Positions 1 to 12,060 of a DNA stretch of 64,000 nt are shown here, one piece after another (within the stretch, counting starts at the first letter, position 1; each line of letters starts with the position of its first letter). The notes beneath the pieces were generated by a model, which did no database searches, was not told where the DNA came from, and worked only from the letters and a program-made list of their open reading frames with translations. The position numbers and the translations under genes are program-made. The stretch is from Pristionchus mayeri (taxonomy: Eukaryota > Nematoda > Chromadorea > Rhabditida > Neodiplogasteridae). The DNA is taken from the NCBI GenBank assembly GCA_036245805.1, contig BTRK01000003.1, positions 10,602,001 to 10,666,000 on the forward strand. Reading direction: 5' to 3'.

Positions 1-83
1 ATATCCATATCGTCACTCCCAAGGACTCCGCGCCATTTCGGGATTTCATGTGCCTCAATTTGTCCCTATTTTATATTTTCTTG
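1..83. repeat. Direct repeat, copy 1 of 2
   Basis: These 83 bases recur at about 4,990-5,073 with one visible mismatch (a T/A change near base 46). The match reaches the left window edge, so the repeat may be longer. It stops at base 83-84. The second copy stops exactly where the large inverted duplication begins. Confidence 0.9.
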
Positions 84-660
84 TGCAATTTTAGAGAAAA
101 ATTATTCTGGTTGTCCCCACCCAGTTTTCGAGATCGATCGATCTATACAAACTAGACATCATGAACTAACGACACGGTACCGGGGCCATATATTTTGTGA
201 TGGTAAATTCAGAAGTTGAGGTTGTTGTTAAACATGGTAGGAGTAGGGAACATAGGGGATAAAACGGAAGGAAACTAGTTTCTGTTTTTTTTTGCTAATC
301 CTGCATTTCGATCGATCCTTGCGTGAGTGGCCCGATATATCCACAAATGAACAACAAAATCGTCTTATAAGGGACCCAAGTCCGGTTGAGCATGGTTTGA
401 ATGATATCACTGTGTTGTTATTTTCAAGTTGCTGATTGATCAAAACACCCGCAGGCGTCTCCTCCCACGACAGCCTGCGCCGTCATCTACGAGGGAACCT
501 CGTCGAAAGTGACGGTCAACACGGGGAAGACAACATCGATGATGCCTGTAACTCGCACTGACGTACGTCATAATCAGTTATCGATATCATTTAGGGGTTC
601 CATTTTTGTTTATCAGTTTCTTTATACATCTGTTGTGTGAAGGGCGAGAATTGGCATGGA
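84..660. other. Intergenic, nothing recognised
   Basis: I see no convincing exon, RNA gene or repeat here. Open frames are short and lack domain features. Confidence 0.5.
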
Positions 661-1365
661 TTACTTACTTACTTAGATACTTAGAAGATCCATCTTCAAC
701 GGCCGCGTGGATCACAATTCCGCCAGTCTTCTCTATCGCGCGCGCGTAGTCCAATGGCGGTAGGGGCTCTCGAAGCTGAAGATCTCGTCGATCGTCCGGT
801 AGCGTAGGGCATCTTGGCATACTCCTCGATCGAGTATCTCCATCGAGCATGCGGTCTCCCCGGTGGGCGAATGAGTTCGGGGGAGGGGAACCACTGAGCG
901 ACCCTTGTTGACCATCTGTCGTCGTCTCTTCTCTGAACGTGGCCCGCCCATCTATGATCTCCTGTTGTATTCCACTGGGTCGGTAAGGAGAGAGAGGTGG
1001 CGGATGTCTTCACTGCTCCGATTGCCTCATCACGTGCAGGCTTGTACCGATGAGTGACCGCTCCAACGCTCGATGTGCTGTCTGGATGAAGGTTATGACA
1101 GTCTTCGTGAGAGACCAGGTTTCCGCAGCGTAACAGAGGGCGGGTAGAACATGCGAATCGAAGAGGGAGGCTCGCAGCTTCGCGTCTTGCAGTTGTGGCG
1201 TTACTTCTCGGATGCTTCCAAGTGCGGCCCAAGCTGCTCACTATCTCCTCATAAGTTCCGTCCAGATGGACCCGTCGCCTCTTAGTTCTCGTCCAACGTA
1301 CACGCTTGCATCGGTCTCCTCGAGAGGGTCGCCGTGATGAGAGATGACCGGGCCGGGGCAATGAT
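661..1365 (-). mobile_element. RTE-type non-LTR retrotransposon, 3' fragment
   Basis: The minus strand encodes the C-terminal part of an RTE reverse transcriptase, split over frames. One frame has the segment ending SHVLPALCYAAETWSLTK, the usual post-RT motif of RTE proteins. Another has the WAGHVQRRDDDRW and PPGRPHARW stretches typical of the RTE C-terminus. The 3' end (661-685 on the plus strand) is a short run of ACTT-like units, as in RTE tails. Frameshifts and the missing 5' end make it dead. A 79-aa open stretch from the adjoining inverted repeat is fused to its 5' side. Confidence 0.8.
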
Positions 1366-3117
1366 TGATCTGAAATGATCAAGACATCGCTATTAACGTT
1401 GTTCTCCTCCCATGAATTACGCTGGCTGTTTTGAGACATCTTGCCAACATACCTTAGAAAGAGATTTGTAAATATACAACATATCCACTAATTCGAAGTG
1501 AGAAGCCAAAAATGGGATAATATGCGTATGTATCTGGGTTCCGGTATGGCACCAGGTCTGTTGGTACCAAAATTGGATTTTCTCTCAGAGAAAGTTTCAA
1601 AATTAAGCTAGATAAACAAAAATTGGAACCTAAGGGTAGTTTTTCGAGGCGAATTCACCTATCTAATTCATTTTGGGTGAAACTCAAAAGTACGGGTGAA
1701 AAATCGAATTTTTAAACCGAACGAGTGGGGGGATCGAGACATACCTCATTCGAATCACCATGAAAAGCTGATAATTTTATGTGTAATGAGTTGAACATGA
1801 TAACATCATATTAAACATATTGTATGGGTTTTTATGCATTTTTGATCCTAAAATCGAGTGCAACGTCTTTTCCCCCGCTTGTATTGAAAAACGTCCAACA
1901 CATAAAATTATCAGCTTTTCATGGTGATTCGAATGAGGTATGTCTCGATCCCCCCACTCGTTCGGTTTAAAAATTCGATTTTTCACCCGTACTTTTGAGT
2001 TTCACCCAAAATGAATTAGATAGGTGAATTCGCCTCGAAAAACTACCCTTAGGTTCCAATTTTTGTTTATCTAGCTTAATTTTGAAACTTTCTCTGAGAG
2101 AAAATCCAATTTTGGTACCAACAGACCTGGTGCCATACCGGAACCCAGAAGCCGAATTTCGAAAAACTGACGACGCTATGTTGTTCAGAATCGAAAACTG
2201 TCCCTAGGATCAAGTTTGCAGCAATTTCATTTTTTGGGCTGTGCGGAACGCATATTGAATCTATCGCGCACGGTCTCATATATAGGGGTCCCTACTTTTT
2301 AGATTGTTTGAATATCTTTCCTGCATTCGGCGATCGTATGACGTAGTTCTCATCCGACCTAGTGCCCTTCGGTGCTGATCACAACGTGCATCTATGTATA
2401 GGAAATGAAGATTAATAACCCTAGTGGCGAGCAGTAGAGATTATACGGAATGACGAATTCAGCATTATAATGATACCAATTGTATGATATATGTTGGACT
2501 TTTAGTGAATGCAATTGTAATGTATGACACCATTACGAGTGCTACAAATAAACGATAATTCATTGAGTGATTCTACATCATTATTCATCACGCTATTAGA
2601 GTATCCGTATCTTAGTTTTCCACACTCGACAGCTCGATGGATGGGAGAGTCATAAATATATGGTGGCATCGTTCCCCCAGAGCAATCGTCTGACTATCTT
2701 CAATTTACACGCTCTCTCGTCTCTCTGAGCGGCGAGAGAGCGTGCAAACTGAAGAGAGTCAGACCATTGCTCTTCTCCCAACTCCTCATATGTCGTCAAA
2801 ATCATACAGCTGAATTGTGAAAAGTTTGTAGCGTTTGAGGTACACGTCGCGCACAAAACTCGCGGAACGTAAAGCTAACAAACATGCCGCATCGCATCCC
2901 TGTTAGCTCAGCACCGTTCTAAACGAGAGATTAGAGATCCGCATACATACGCATATTATCCCATTTTTGGCTTCTCACTTCGAATTAGTGGATATGTTGT
3001 ATATTTACAAATCTCTTTCTAAGGTATGTTGGCAAGATGTCTCAAAACAGCCAGCGTAATTCATGGGAGGAGAACAACGTTAATAGCGATGTCTTGATCA
3101 TTTCAGATCAATCATTA
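1360..3117. repeat. Nested inverted-repeat structure
   Basis: Outer arms of about 172 bp (1,360-1,533 and 2,944-3,117) are essentially identical inverted copies. Just inside the left outer arm lies a second hairpin, with arms of about 250 bp (1,534-1,785 and 1,899-2,148) and a loop of about 113 bp. The right outer arm contains a short coding-like stretch beginning MSQNSQRNSWEEN. The remaining 2,149-2,943 holds no recognised gene. A small partial copy of the GGCACTAGGTCGGATG mini-element lies near 2,336-2,371. Confidence 0.8.
2679..2773. repeat. Short hairpin
   Basis: An imperfect inverted repeat with arms of about 40 bases, separated by a few bases. The left arm contains AATTTACACGCTCTCTCG and the right arm its near-complement. 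Function is unknown; it is probably the remnant of a small foldback element. Confidence 0.65.
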
Positions 3118-3707
3118 AACGGGAGCTCCGAGGAATAAATTCTAGATAGTCAACGAAAATGCTTCGCTTTCAGTTGGAAACGAATTTACTAAAAGAAAGA
3201 GGAACGTTTTCAATGAACCTTGCGCGTCTGCAAACAATATTTAGTATTTGGTATTTACTAAATATCCTCAGACGCGTATGTGGAATTTTTTTAAAAAAAT
3301 GCGGAAACACTTGGATAGTTGGTTTCTTTGAGAGGGTGTTTACAGAGAATCAGCTCGAAGCAATGACGAATGAGCGCTCTCGCATTTCATTGTGCTACCT
3401 TACTCGTTGCCTGTTTGGCAGGCTCAACAATTCCTAAAGCATCGATACTTCAGTTTCTAACAGAGACATGAATGCCGGAATTTCGAAAATGTGTTATGGC
3501 TAACGATTGTGACAAAACTGCGTTGATATTCTGGGCTTGCAATATTTTCTGTTAGTCCTCCTTTAAGCGACCAACAATCGTAGGCGTCACGGAGATCTGA
3601 CCACATGCATAACGGAAGGCAAAATGATGCCGTTCTATCTCCACAAGCTGCGCAAACGCATGTAACTACATATTTAAAGCGTCGAATTGCCATTCATTCA
3701 TCCAGTC
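3118..3707. promoter_or_regulatory. Upstream region of gene A
   Basis: There is no gene here beyond small random frames. A TATA-like CATATTTAAA sits at 3,669-3,678, about 30 bases before the gene A start. The same box precedes gene D at a similar distance. Confidence 0.4.
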
Positions 3708-4700
3708 ATGGAGTTCCTTCTGAAAACCGCCCTCCTGCTCACGTTCTGCTCGTCCGGCTACACCCAATGCACGGGTGCCGACGACTACAGGTAACTCATG
3801 CAGAGTAGGACTCTTCATTTCCCACACTGTCTCTATAGTAGTGACGGATCAGCTAAGTTGAACCTGTAATTTGCCGGTTGCGCTCCATGCAGTGTCATTT
3901 TGGTCATCATTACATCACTTACCAAAAGGCATACACATAAGTTACATTCATCGATGGATATATTCGACGATGTGTGTAAGTTCGACGGAATATGGTAGAC
4001 AAAACGTAAAACTAGACCAAACGTTGAAGCAGACATCCCCGTAAATTCCGTCCAAATATGCTCTCACAGTGGCAAATCAAAAGGGAAATCTAAATTACTG
4101 TAAAACTATGCGACATGGGCGAATGGCATTGGCAAGTACTGAGAATAGCAAACCCCAATTTCGCAGGTGCCGTACTTGGGTCGGAAAAGGCTACTGCACT
4201 AACACCGAAGCTCCACTGGACGACAGGAAGCTGAACTGTGGGGTGGCGTAAGTTCTTCTCATTTATTCCTGGTCTTCGATGCGTTCTGGTGTGAGATGTG
4301 GGGATAACTGCTCAATAACTATTATCAATAATCTACATTGTTTTCAGCTGCGGTTTATGCAACAGAGACGGGACCCAGACCGCACTGGGCGGAGGTTCCG
4401 TTCTCAATTGCAAGGATAATCGTCCTGAGTGAGTGTGTTTGCCGTATCTAGAAATCTAGATTCAAATATGAGGTTTGAACTCTAAAATTGTTAAACCAAC
4501 TTTTTTAATGAAATACTACTTCGCATTCCAATAAAAATCTGAACAACTGATACACTTAAGTAATGGCCTCAAATTGCAGCTGCGACGATTGGGAAAAGAA
4601 GGGGATGTGCACGGATCCGATGTACTCTGTCGCGCTGAGGAATCAGTACAGCTGCAAAACGTGCTCTGCTTATTCCAATAAGGTGATCTATATTTTTTAA
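3708..4700 (+). CDS. Gene A: secreted ShKT-domain protein, 3'-truncated
   Basis: I read four exons: 3708-3790, 4167-4247, 4348-4428 and 4580-4700. Phases agree at every junction, and all donors and acceptors are GT/AG. Exon 1 gives a signal peptide ending near YTQCTG. Exons 1-3 encode a six-Cys ShKT-like domain with the CRTWVGKGYC and CGVACGLC motifs. Exons 3-4 encode a second, with CDDWEKKGMC and CKTC. The frame then runs through what would be a donor site (AAG/GTGATC) to a stop at 4698-4700. Paralogues C and D have further exons at this point, including a third ShKT-like domain and a C-terminal module. None is found before the rearrangement breakpoint at 5,073, so the gene is probably truncated by it. 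ShKT domains are common in secreted nematode proteins; a function here is not known. Confidence 0.72.
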
Positions 4701-4989
4701 ACAATTCTAATCCGATATGTTTGACCGGATTGCGAAATCGGTGAGACTCTGAAAATTGCACGTTTTTTGTCTCCATGGATTGAATTATCCGTGCTAGGCT
4801 AATTGCCAGCCATGAACGTCAGGGGAAATAGCTCAGGAAACTAGCGATTGAGCGCGCGATGCGAGTAAAGCTCTCGTTTTTTCTAAGGGCGTGCGGTTAC
4901 CGAGACTTTGGATTAGGCCAAACAATGGTAGTGGATATTTTTCGAAATTTGGGTAGGTCTACCTCATTAAGGGAGACCCTGAACAGCTC
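4701..4989. other. Gap between gene A and the breakpoint
   Basis: I see no exon resembling the missing 3' exons of gene A and no clear repeat. Confidence 0.4.
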
Positions 4990-5073
4990 ATATCCATATC
5001 GTCACTCCCAAGGACTCCGCGCCATTTCGGGATTACATGTGCCTCAATTTGTCCCTATTTTATATTTTCTTGT
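4990..5073. repeat. Direct repeat, copy 2, ending at a breakpoint
   Basis: A near-identical copy of 1-83. At 5,073/5,074 it changes abruptly to the inverted copy of the CR1-like element. Confidence 0.9.
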
Positions 5074-6767
5074 CGGGTCGGAAAATCAACAAACTGATTG
5101 AAGTGTTTTGTGGTAATGAGATCTAAGAATGGGATTAAGGAAGTAGTCGGAGAGGAGTACGTGTACCAGTTAATAGAGGGATAGTTGAAATCGCCAACTA
5201 TTATTGAAGGATGTGGGCAATCAGAAGATGTATTCAGATAGTCTAAGAAGGGTGCATTAGACGAAAGCGGGGAATTGGGGGAGCGATAAACATTAATTAT
5301 TCTGAGAGTATTTTTTGAAAGAGAGGCAGATGTGGAATAACTGTCTATAGTATAACTTTCATATCCAGGAATAATTAGAGACAAGACAAGGACAGGAAGC
5401 AGATTGGAACGCGCATAGATAAGGACTCCGCCACCTCTAGAATCAACGCGATCAGCTCGGAAAACGAAGTAGTCACGCAGACCTCTCAAAAAAACGCATC
5501 ACAATCGGAAGAGTTGAGCCATGTTTCGGAAAGGGCGAGCACATCGAGATTTTAATAGGATTACGGTATCTAGCACAATTAATAGGATTACGGTATCTAT
5601 AACGCTCCTAACGCTCCTACAGTTCGCAAAAAAGAACGAGAGATTTTGACTAGAATGAGGACAGTTAGGGGGGACACAGTTTAAGATGGGTCTAGATGGA
5701 GGGGGATAACTCACAGCCCTGCCACAGATTCCCTAGACGAGAGAAGGTGCCCGGTTGTCCGTCACTGCCGATGTACCACCTGAATGGGAGAGGGACGGAG
5801 TGGGAGCATCGTCTTTTTTCGTTTGAGTCTTGTTGGAGCGAGAGGACACATGAGGCATCGGACGATCAACAGTAGTCGGCGACACTTCGAGTGGCGAGGA
5901 AGAGGCAGCCTTGTTAACCATCAGGAGAGAACCATCAGGAGTACCTGCGGATTCAGTTGGCTTGGATTGAGCTGTTTGTTTCACGTTAGTTGCCTTCGAT
6001 GGCGGAGTGGACTTGTCCAGAGGAGTACGGTAGTGGGGAGGGAGAGTACGGTAGTTCGGGCCCCGGAACTGTATCAGGCTACAGTCACGAACACCCCATT
6101 TTAGGTATCCAAATTCCAGATTGCGCTTGCGCGCTTCATCACGTGCGATTCGTTCCTGTTCGAGTTCAGATGGCATCAGGTCTCTTCTCAGATACATAGA
6201 AGGCGAGAAGAAGTTAGGGCGTCCAATCGATCTGATTCCATGAAGATTGGAAGAAGGGAGAGAGAATTTGAGAATTCGCTTGCCGGCTGGCTTGTTCTCG
6301 GGGAAGCGGCGATGGGTGATCTCTCTATTCTCGTAAGCTTTCTTCAGTTCCGCATCATTAGTTACGTCGATGATCTTCTTGAGCACCGCTTCATCATTGG
6401 AGGATGTTTCCTGAGAGGTTGACATTTCGGGAGAACCAACCACTGCTCGCTGCGCCTTATCCTTGATCTTGTCCGTATCCGCAAGAGCACGCGCAATAGA
6501 TGCGTGCGTGAGGTTGTCAATTGGGGGTGGGGCTGCAGCAGCAGGCGAGGGTGAGGCGGGAGGACGGGAAAGAGAAGCTCCGTACTTGTCGAGCTTGATG
6601 TGGAGACTTGACGAGTTCGGTTAAGTAGTCGACGGACTCCTGCGTTGCCAAAGGGGACGGGGAGGCGGTCATTGAAGGAGAGACGGGCGAGTCGACCACT
6701 CGCAACGAGAAATGAAACACAGAATGAAATAAGAAACAGAATGAAACACATAATGCGTAGTACCAGC
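5074..6767 (-). mobile_element. CR1-like retrotransposon, truncated inverted copy
   Basis: This is the inverted copy of 44,189-45,882. It contains the ORF1-like frame (5,733-6,443) and the start of the endonuclease region (5,074-5,489). The element is cut at residue ~140 of the downstream ORF, just after FVDFPTR, where the duplicated block ends. The reverse transcriptase domain and the 3' tail are missing, so it cannot be autonomous. Confidence 0.9.
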
Positions 6768-7289
6768 ATTTAATCGATTTAATGAATTCTTAACCAACAG
6801 AAAGATAGAAATGGGTCTCAAGGCCAGAGTCTACAGAATGTGCGTAGTACCAGCACTTTTATACGGAAGTGAACTATGGAGCCCGACCAAAAAGATTACC
6901 AATCGACTCATAGTAGTACAACGAAGTATGATGCGAAAAATGTGCGGTGTTACGAGGTTGGATCGTCGAACCAATGTATGGCTGTCTCAGAAAGTGCCAA
7001 TCCCGGACATTAGAGTGCAAGCTATGCAGAGAAAGTGGAACTGAGCAGCAAGAATAGCATTGCTGGATGACGACCGATGGACTAAACGAGTGATGGAATG
7101 GACTCCATACGATCGAGTCCGCCCAATTGGAAGACCACGGACGAGATGGAGGGACGAAATCGTGCAACAACTAGGACCGAACTGGGATAGCGTGTGTAGA
7201 AGAGACCCCGTTGCTTGGAAGAAGAGCATTTTCCAGCAGGCCCAGACCTTGACCATGGATAAATAATGATGATAATGATAATGATAATG
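6768..7289 (+). mobile_element. RTE 3' fragment (left copy)
   Basis: The C-terminal piece of an RTE reverse transcriptase. It has the VYRMCVVPALLYGSELW motif followed by RPIGRPRTRWRDEI, with an in-frame stop between the two parts. It ends in an ATAATG-type repeat tail at 7,262-7,289. It is the inverted copy of 43,667-44,188. Confidence 0.88.
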
Positions 7290-8611
7290 ATATATTCATT
7301 GTCAGGAAAAATGGAAATGAAAGCAACGCCTGCCACTAAATGTGACTGGATCACTCAAACACACAATGCATGCGTGCAGATATTGATACGGAAACTCGAT
7401 TCATTTTTTTTTCAAAACTTTCAGCGATGAATATTATTCACGGAACAATGAGTCATCTTGCAAATCGCGCGTATTCGAATATCGTCACTTCCTGAGACGA
7501 TAAACTTGTGCACATCTGAGGCGATTGTTCTCAGATAGAAACAAGTTTATCAGCTCTTTTTGTGTGTTTCACTGTAATTGGGCAATATGGAGAGGAGATT
7601 TGAACATACAATTAAGTTTTTTTTCGATCTTTGTTAGTGTCTAATCTGTTTTGATTTCGTTTTCGATTTATCCAACCTAAGTTCTTATTTAGTTTTTTTT
7701 TTGCATATGACGTATGACATATGAGTAATATTATGGAAACAAATTAATAAATGAACTACCGATGATCTACACATAATGTGGTTGCGCAACATAATTTGTT
7801 ATCTCGTGTTTTACCTACCGTAGATAGAAAATAAGAAATTCATTTCTTTTGATGTCATGTCAGAGTTGTATTTTAGTTCTTCTCAGCATGATTTAACTTT
7901 TCCACATTCTCATTTTGCAAATCAGGACAAAACTCGCAGAATTTCGCTCTTGCATTGCGCCTTTTGTGCACAATTTCCTGATTTATCGACTGAACTAGAA
8001 TCATTCGCGATTTAGGTACATATGGTGGAATATTATATTTATTTCTTTGTCTATTTTTCCTGCCTCTAGTTTTTTTCTTCCTGCTCATAATGGAATTTAT
8101 CCGCTTATTCTTACGCACCTCTGTTTGCTTTAGAGTTTTAGATGCTGCCTCCATGGATTTAGTTTGTTCAGATGCGGGAGTCAGGAGGTGGGAGTTTTTT
8201 GCAGAATTTCACGCATTTTTCCCGCTTGACCGCGTTGATTGCATGAAGAGTGGGAAATGATGATGGATTTCACTGCCAAAACTGTTCGCTCGTATTTAAG
8301 TTTAGTTGGCAAGATATGTGCTAGAACTTAATAAACATAAACATTCTGCAAAATCTGTTAGATTAATATGTTTTTGCTGTACACTCTCGAGCATAATCTC
8401 AGAGTCTGAGAACATGAACACCTGAGTAACACCGTCTTTGGAGTTTTCAGAGTCAGCACGAGCTGATTTGCAGGGATCGCGTATCAATCGCGTTGCAAAC
8501 TGAATGTATTGATATTGTGCATTGACTTATTTATCGTATAATATAATCTCCCATGGTGAAACGTGTGAATATGTGGGTACTTCGATAATTGATTCTCGAA
8601 GAGAGGGCGAC
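7290..8611. other. Non-coding part of the left arm
   Basis: Mirror of 42,345-43,666. A 93-aa minus-strand frame (7,873-8,154), rich in Lys and Arg, has no recognisable domain and I do not call it a gene. Bases 8,083-8,192 resemble 12,299-12,411 (diverged direct repeat). Confidence 0.5.
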
Positions 8612-10570
8612 TTAAGACGTGCAAGTGCAGTCGAAGAAGCCGGCAGACTGCATAGTCGCATCGGTAATCTTTTGAAAATTCTTGTCGACGGCACTGAAAA
8701 CTGCGAATATTCTCAACGATTTCCCAATATGACTGATTTGTTCAATTGAGATAAATAATCTATAATTTATGGACCAAGAGTTATTGTTCGATCTTATCTT
8801 GCCTTAGGTAATTAGGAAGAATACCTTACCCTGCGACCAATCCGGTGGTGAGTGCAGGGCCTCCGGCAGCTGTCTTGAACGCCACTGAGCACTTGTCCTT
8901 CACGAACACATATAGGTTCTGTAACTGAAGTTGTATTGTAATGACAGGGTGTGCACTTGATAATACTCGACAAATATTTCAAGGCATCATTCAGTAAAGT
9001 ACATTGATCAACCTGATTTGTCTAGGATATCAAAGGACAACTTCCAATGTTGATTTAACAAATGACATGATAAATTTGGCAAGAGATGACTCTATTCATC
9101 CTTCACAATAACTCTCTGATATTGCCAGTGAGAGATAACTGAGCAAAACTCGTGCAATTCTTGCTAAGCTATCCATAATTACCGTTGTTTGTGCAGACGG
9201 TGATAAGACATCTCGAACAAACAAAATCGAATAACGACATTCCGAACTAGGACGTTTCGCACAATTACATCGAAAACTTAATTAATAAGGATTTTGTTCT
9301 CATTAATATATTTTTCGGCACTGTCAAGAACGTAATTGATAAATAAATTACGTAAAAATCATTTAAATAATGCGACAATTGCTTCCAAAGTGGTGTGCGC
9401 GCTCATGAAAATTCACGAAAATTGTGCGAAACGTCCTAGTTCGAAATGTTTTGTTCGAGATGTCTTACCACCTGTGCAGACGAGAACAATTAATTACCGT
9501 ATCGCCATTTGCGTGGGTAACTGCCTTGTCCACTGTTCCCTTAGCAGCATCCACGGTCGAAAGCTTAAACATTATTGCTTATGCTTAGGTTCTTGTACAA
9601 ATCCATGCTAATTTTCGAAAACACTTCTACTCCAATTTGATTTCGCAACAGACTAGAGATATGTGAGGGCGGGTTGCCATGTATTTTTTAAACAATTAGT
9701 GACAGGCTCACTCACCGTGTTCGCCTTTTTGGAATACACAATGCAGTCGTTTTTCATCGTAGCGGGGGCTCTATAATATTATGGCCGATTAGTGTTGCCA
9801 CGATGCTCAGAATAGTTGTATAATGATTTGAAAACTCACAAGCTCGACCTGGCAGGTGTCAAAGCAGAACGTATTTTTCTGCAAAACAAGTAGCTAGATT
9901 TCGAAAATTGTTTCAGTACTTTACGTTAGCATGTCTCGGAACTTTTCTTGGGAAATGTGTTACCTGGAGAGTAGTTGCACTAAGGCAGAACAGAATACCG
10001 AGATCCTTGTTCCACTTGGGGCAGCTGAAATCAGCCGTGTCTATGGATACAGTACAGTATTTGTATTTTGAGAAAATTATAAAGTGTGGCTTACTTCGCA
10101 TTTTCCTTCTTAGGGGCTTTGGTGGTGGGAGCAGGAGCAGGAGCAGCTCTTCCACAGCCGGAGTTCGGGCACGAGGGGCAATACCTGGTTAAAAACATCG
10201 TAGTTTGATCAAAAAAAGGATTCCTGAATTTGGTTTTGTATTTGATCGGAATTACAAATTAGGCGGAACTATTGGAATATCTTAATGGTTTTGTTTCAAA
10301 AATGGGCACTGACTGTTGGATCTTCGCCTTGGAGTTCGCCGGATTCACGCAGAAGCCGTTTCTGATCCAGTTCACACAACTGGAATAGTCGGGATTGGTA
10401 ATACAGTTCATTCGAATTAATCTCACAAAATAAATTATTTGTGCATAACATTCGAGCATCAAGGAAAGTGAGGGGCTAACGTACTTAGGATGATCCCCGA
10501 GGGCACACTGGGCGGAAGCCAGAGCGGCCAGCGAAGCAACACCAACGAGAGCAAGGATGATACGGGCCAT
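8612..10570 (-). CDS. Gene B, inverted second copy
   Basis: Reverse-complement copy of the gene at 40,386-42,344. Exon boundaries, signal peptide and stop all have counterparts, and I found no coding difference between the two. It carries the same frame problem at the exon 5/6 junction. About 220 bases of 5' flank and the MITE at 10,793-11,088 came with it, so it may be transcribed like the parent copy. See the right copy for the exon-by-exon description. Confidence 0.72.
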
Positions 10571-10792
10571 TCCTGAAGTGGATTAAACCATCCGATTTAT
10601 GCGTTCTCTTCTCTCACCAGGTCGAGATGCGAACGATACAAATATGAGATTTTAAAGGATTGCCTTTGAGCTGGAAAGGAACGAATGTGGATGAAGTGTG
10701 GTGAATGCTGTCTGGAGTGCGTTTTTATACACAAGTTTTGTCATTTGACATCTGAGCAGGTGCATAAACGAGAGGCGGAAATATTCCGGAAG

Positions 10793-11088
10793 TTAAAGAA
10801 GGAGTAACACGAAAAATTAGTTTAATTATCCAATATGTGTGTGTAATAGAAGCCGAAAGCCCGATCATGAATCACTTTATCCGAAGTTTCACAGACAGCT
10901 CTGAGGCTATTTACATACACTAAAAATTCATTGACAGCGCAGGGTAGTGGCTAGTTCGTTTATGTTTCACTCGCTCTACATCATTTTCGCATCTCATCAC
11001 TGGTAATTTGGCTACAGTTTCCCATTGCGAGCGCAATATCTTCGTGGTGGGACTCCCTAACATTCATTCGTGTTACCCCTTCTTTAAA
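10793..11088. mobile_element. MITE with TTTAAAGAAGG ends (left copy)
   Basis: A 296-bp element with terminal inverted repeats of about 21 bp (TTAAAGAAGG..GTAACACGAA). It is the inverted copy of 39,868-40,163 and has no coding capacity. Confidence 0.8.
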
Positions 11089-11890
11089 GATGGAACAAAG
11101 GCAAAAATAGAAAACGAGAGGAATTAACAAATCCCTAATTCAATTTTGTAAAGTTCGCGCGTCCAAATGTGACTTTATCAAACTTTAATCATCCTTTCCA
11201 TTCTCGATTCCTCTAAAGAGTAAGTTTCTAGAGTATTTTTTCGGAAGCACTTGTTTCTCGAGATCTTACAATGTCATTGGTAATTGTATTTTTGTTGTAT
11301 ATTTTCTTTGTTGCAGTATTTTCGCAGCAACAGTAATCGATGATTCATATGTATCCGCCAACTCGTCCCATTGCTCCTCAAGATGCTGCTGTCTAAACAC
11401 GTTTATAGAATATATGACTTTGCGAGCAGGTGCAGTTGAGATATTGAGAGTGGGCGGGTGCACATTCTCTGATTGTGTTTCGTTATTTCCTCGACCGAGA
11501 AATAGCGTGTAACACACGTATACTTTTTCTCTAAAACTAGTGACATTCCTTTCCGGGATATCCTGTGCAAATATTTGCTATTTTCTACCGTACTGTCACA
11601 ATTCTTAACAAATTGGCGTTTCTGAGAGCGGTAATCTTACCGTAGAAATTCTGGCTTAGAGCGTCTTCTTTCTCATATCCGATTCATTGCTAAGAAAAGG
11701 TCTTCAATGAAGCATTTATTTAATTCGAATGGGTATTGTAAATATCTTTTTCCATTTCCAGTTCATTCTAAGGAGTTTTTTTACTCGGGCATGGCTCTGA
11801 ATTTGTAATAAATGGAGGGGTCTGCTTTTTAATGTATTTTTCTTAATCTTGCTGTGACACTCGAGAGTTCCACTAGCATGTAAAATCATA

Positions 11891-12060
11891 CACGGCCGTG
11901 TCACATATGACTCGTGTCACACGGCCGTGTCACATATGACCCGTGTCACACGTCCGTGTCACATATGACCCGTGTCACACGGCCGTGTCACATATGACCC
12001 GTGTCACACGGCCGTGCCACATATGACCCGTGTCACACGGCCGTGTCACATATCACCCGT
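11891..12060. repeat. 29-bp tandem repeat, about six units
   Basis: Units of 29 bp, each containing the perfect palindromes ACACGGCCGTGT and CATATG and joined by GACCCGTGTC. Units differ by single bases (GACTCG, CGTCCG, GTGCC variants). There are no unique spacers between units, so this is a satellite-like array. Confidence 0.92.

Noticed and set aside
5784..6443. Plus-strand frames opposite the CR1-like ORF1
   Set aside because: Shadows of the minus-strand ORF1 copy.
7873..8154. Lys/Arg-rich 93-aa ORF (copy at 42,802-43,083)
   Set aside because: No signal, domain or splice context, and part of it overlaps a diverged non-coding repeat.
11891..12060. CRISPR-like array
   Set aside because: Repeats are contiguous 29-bp units with no unique spacers, in a eukaryotic context; it is a tandem satellite.
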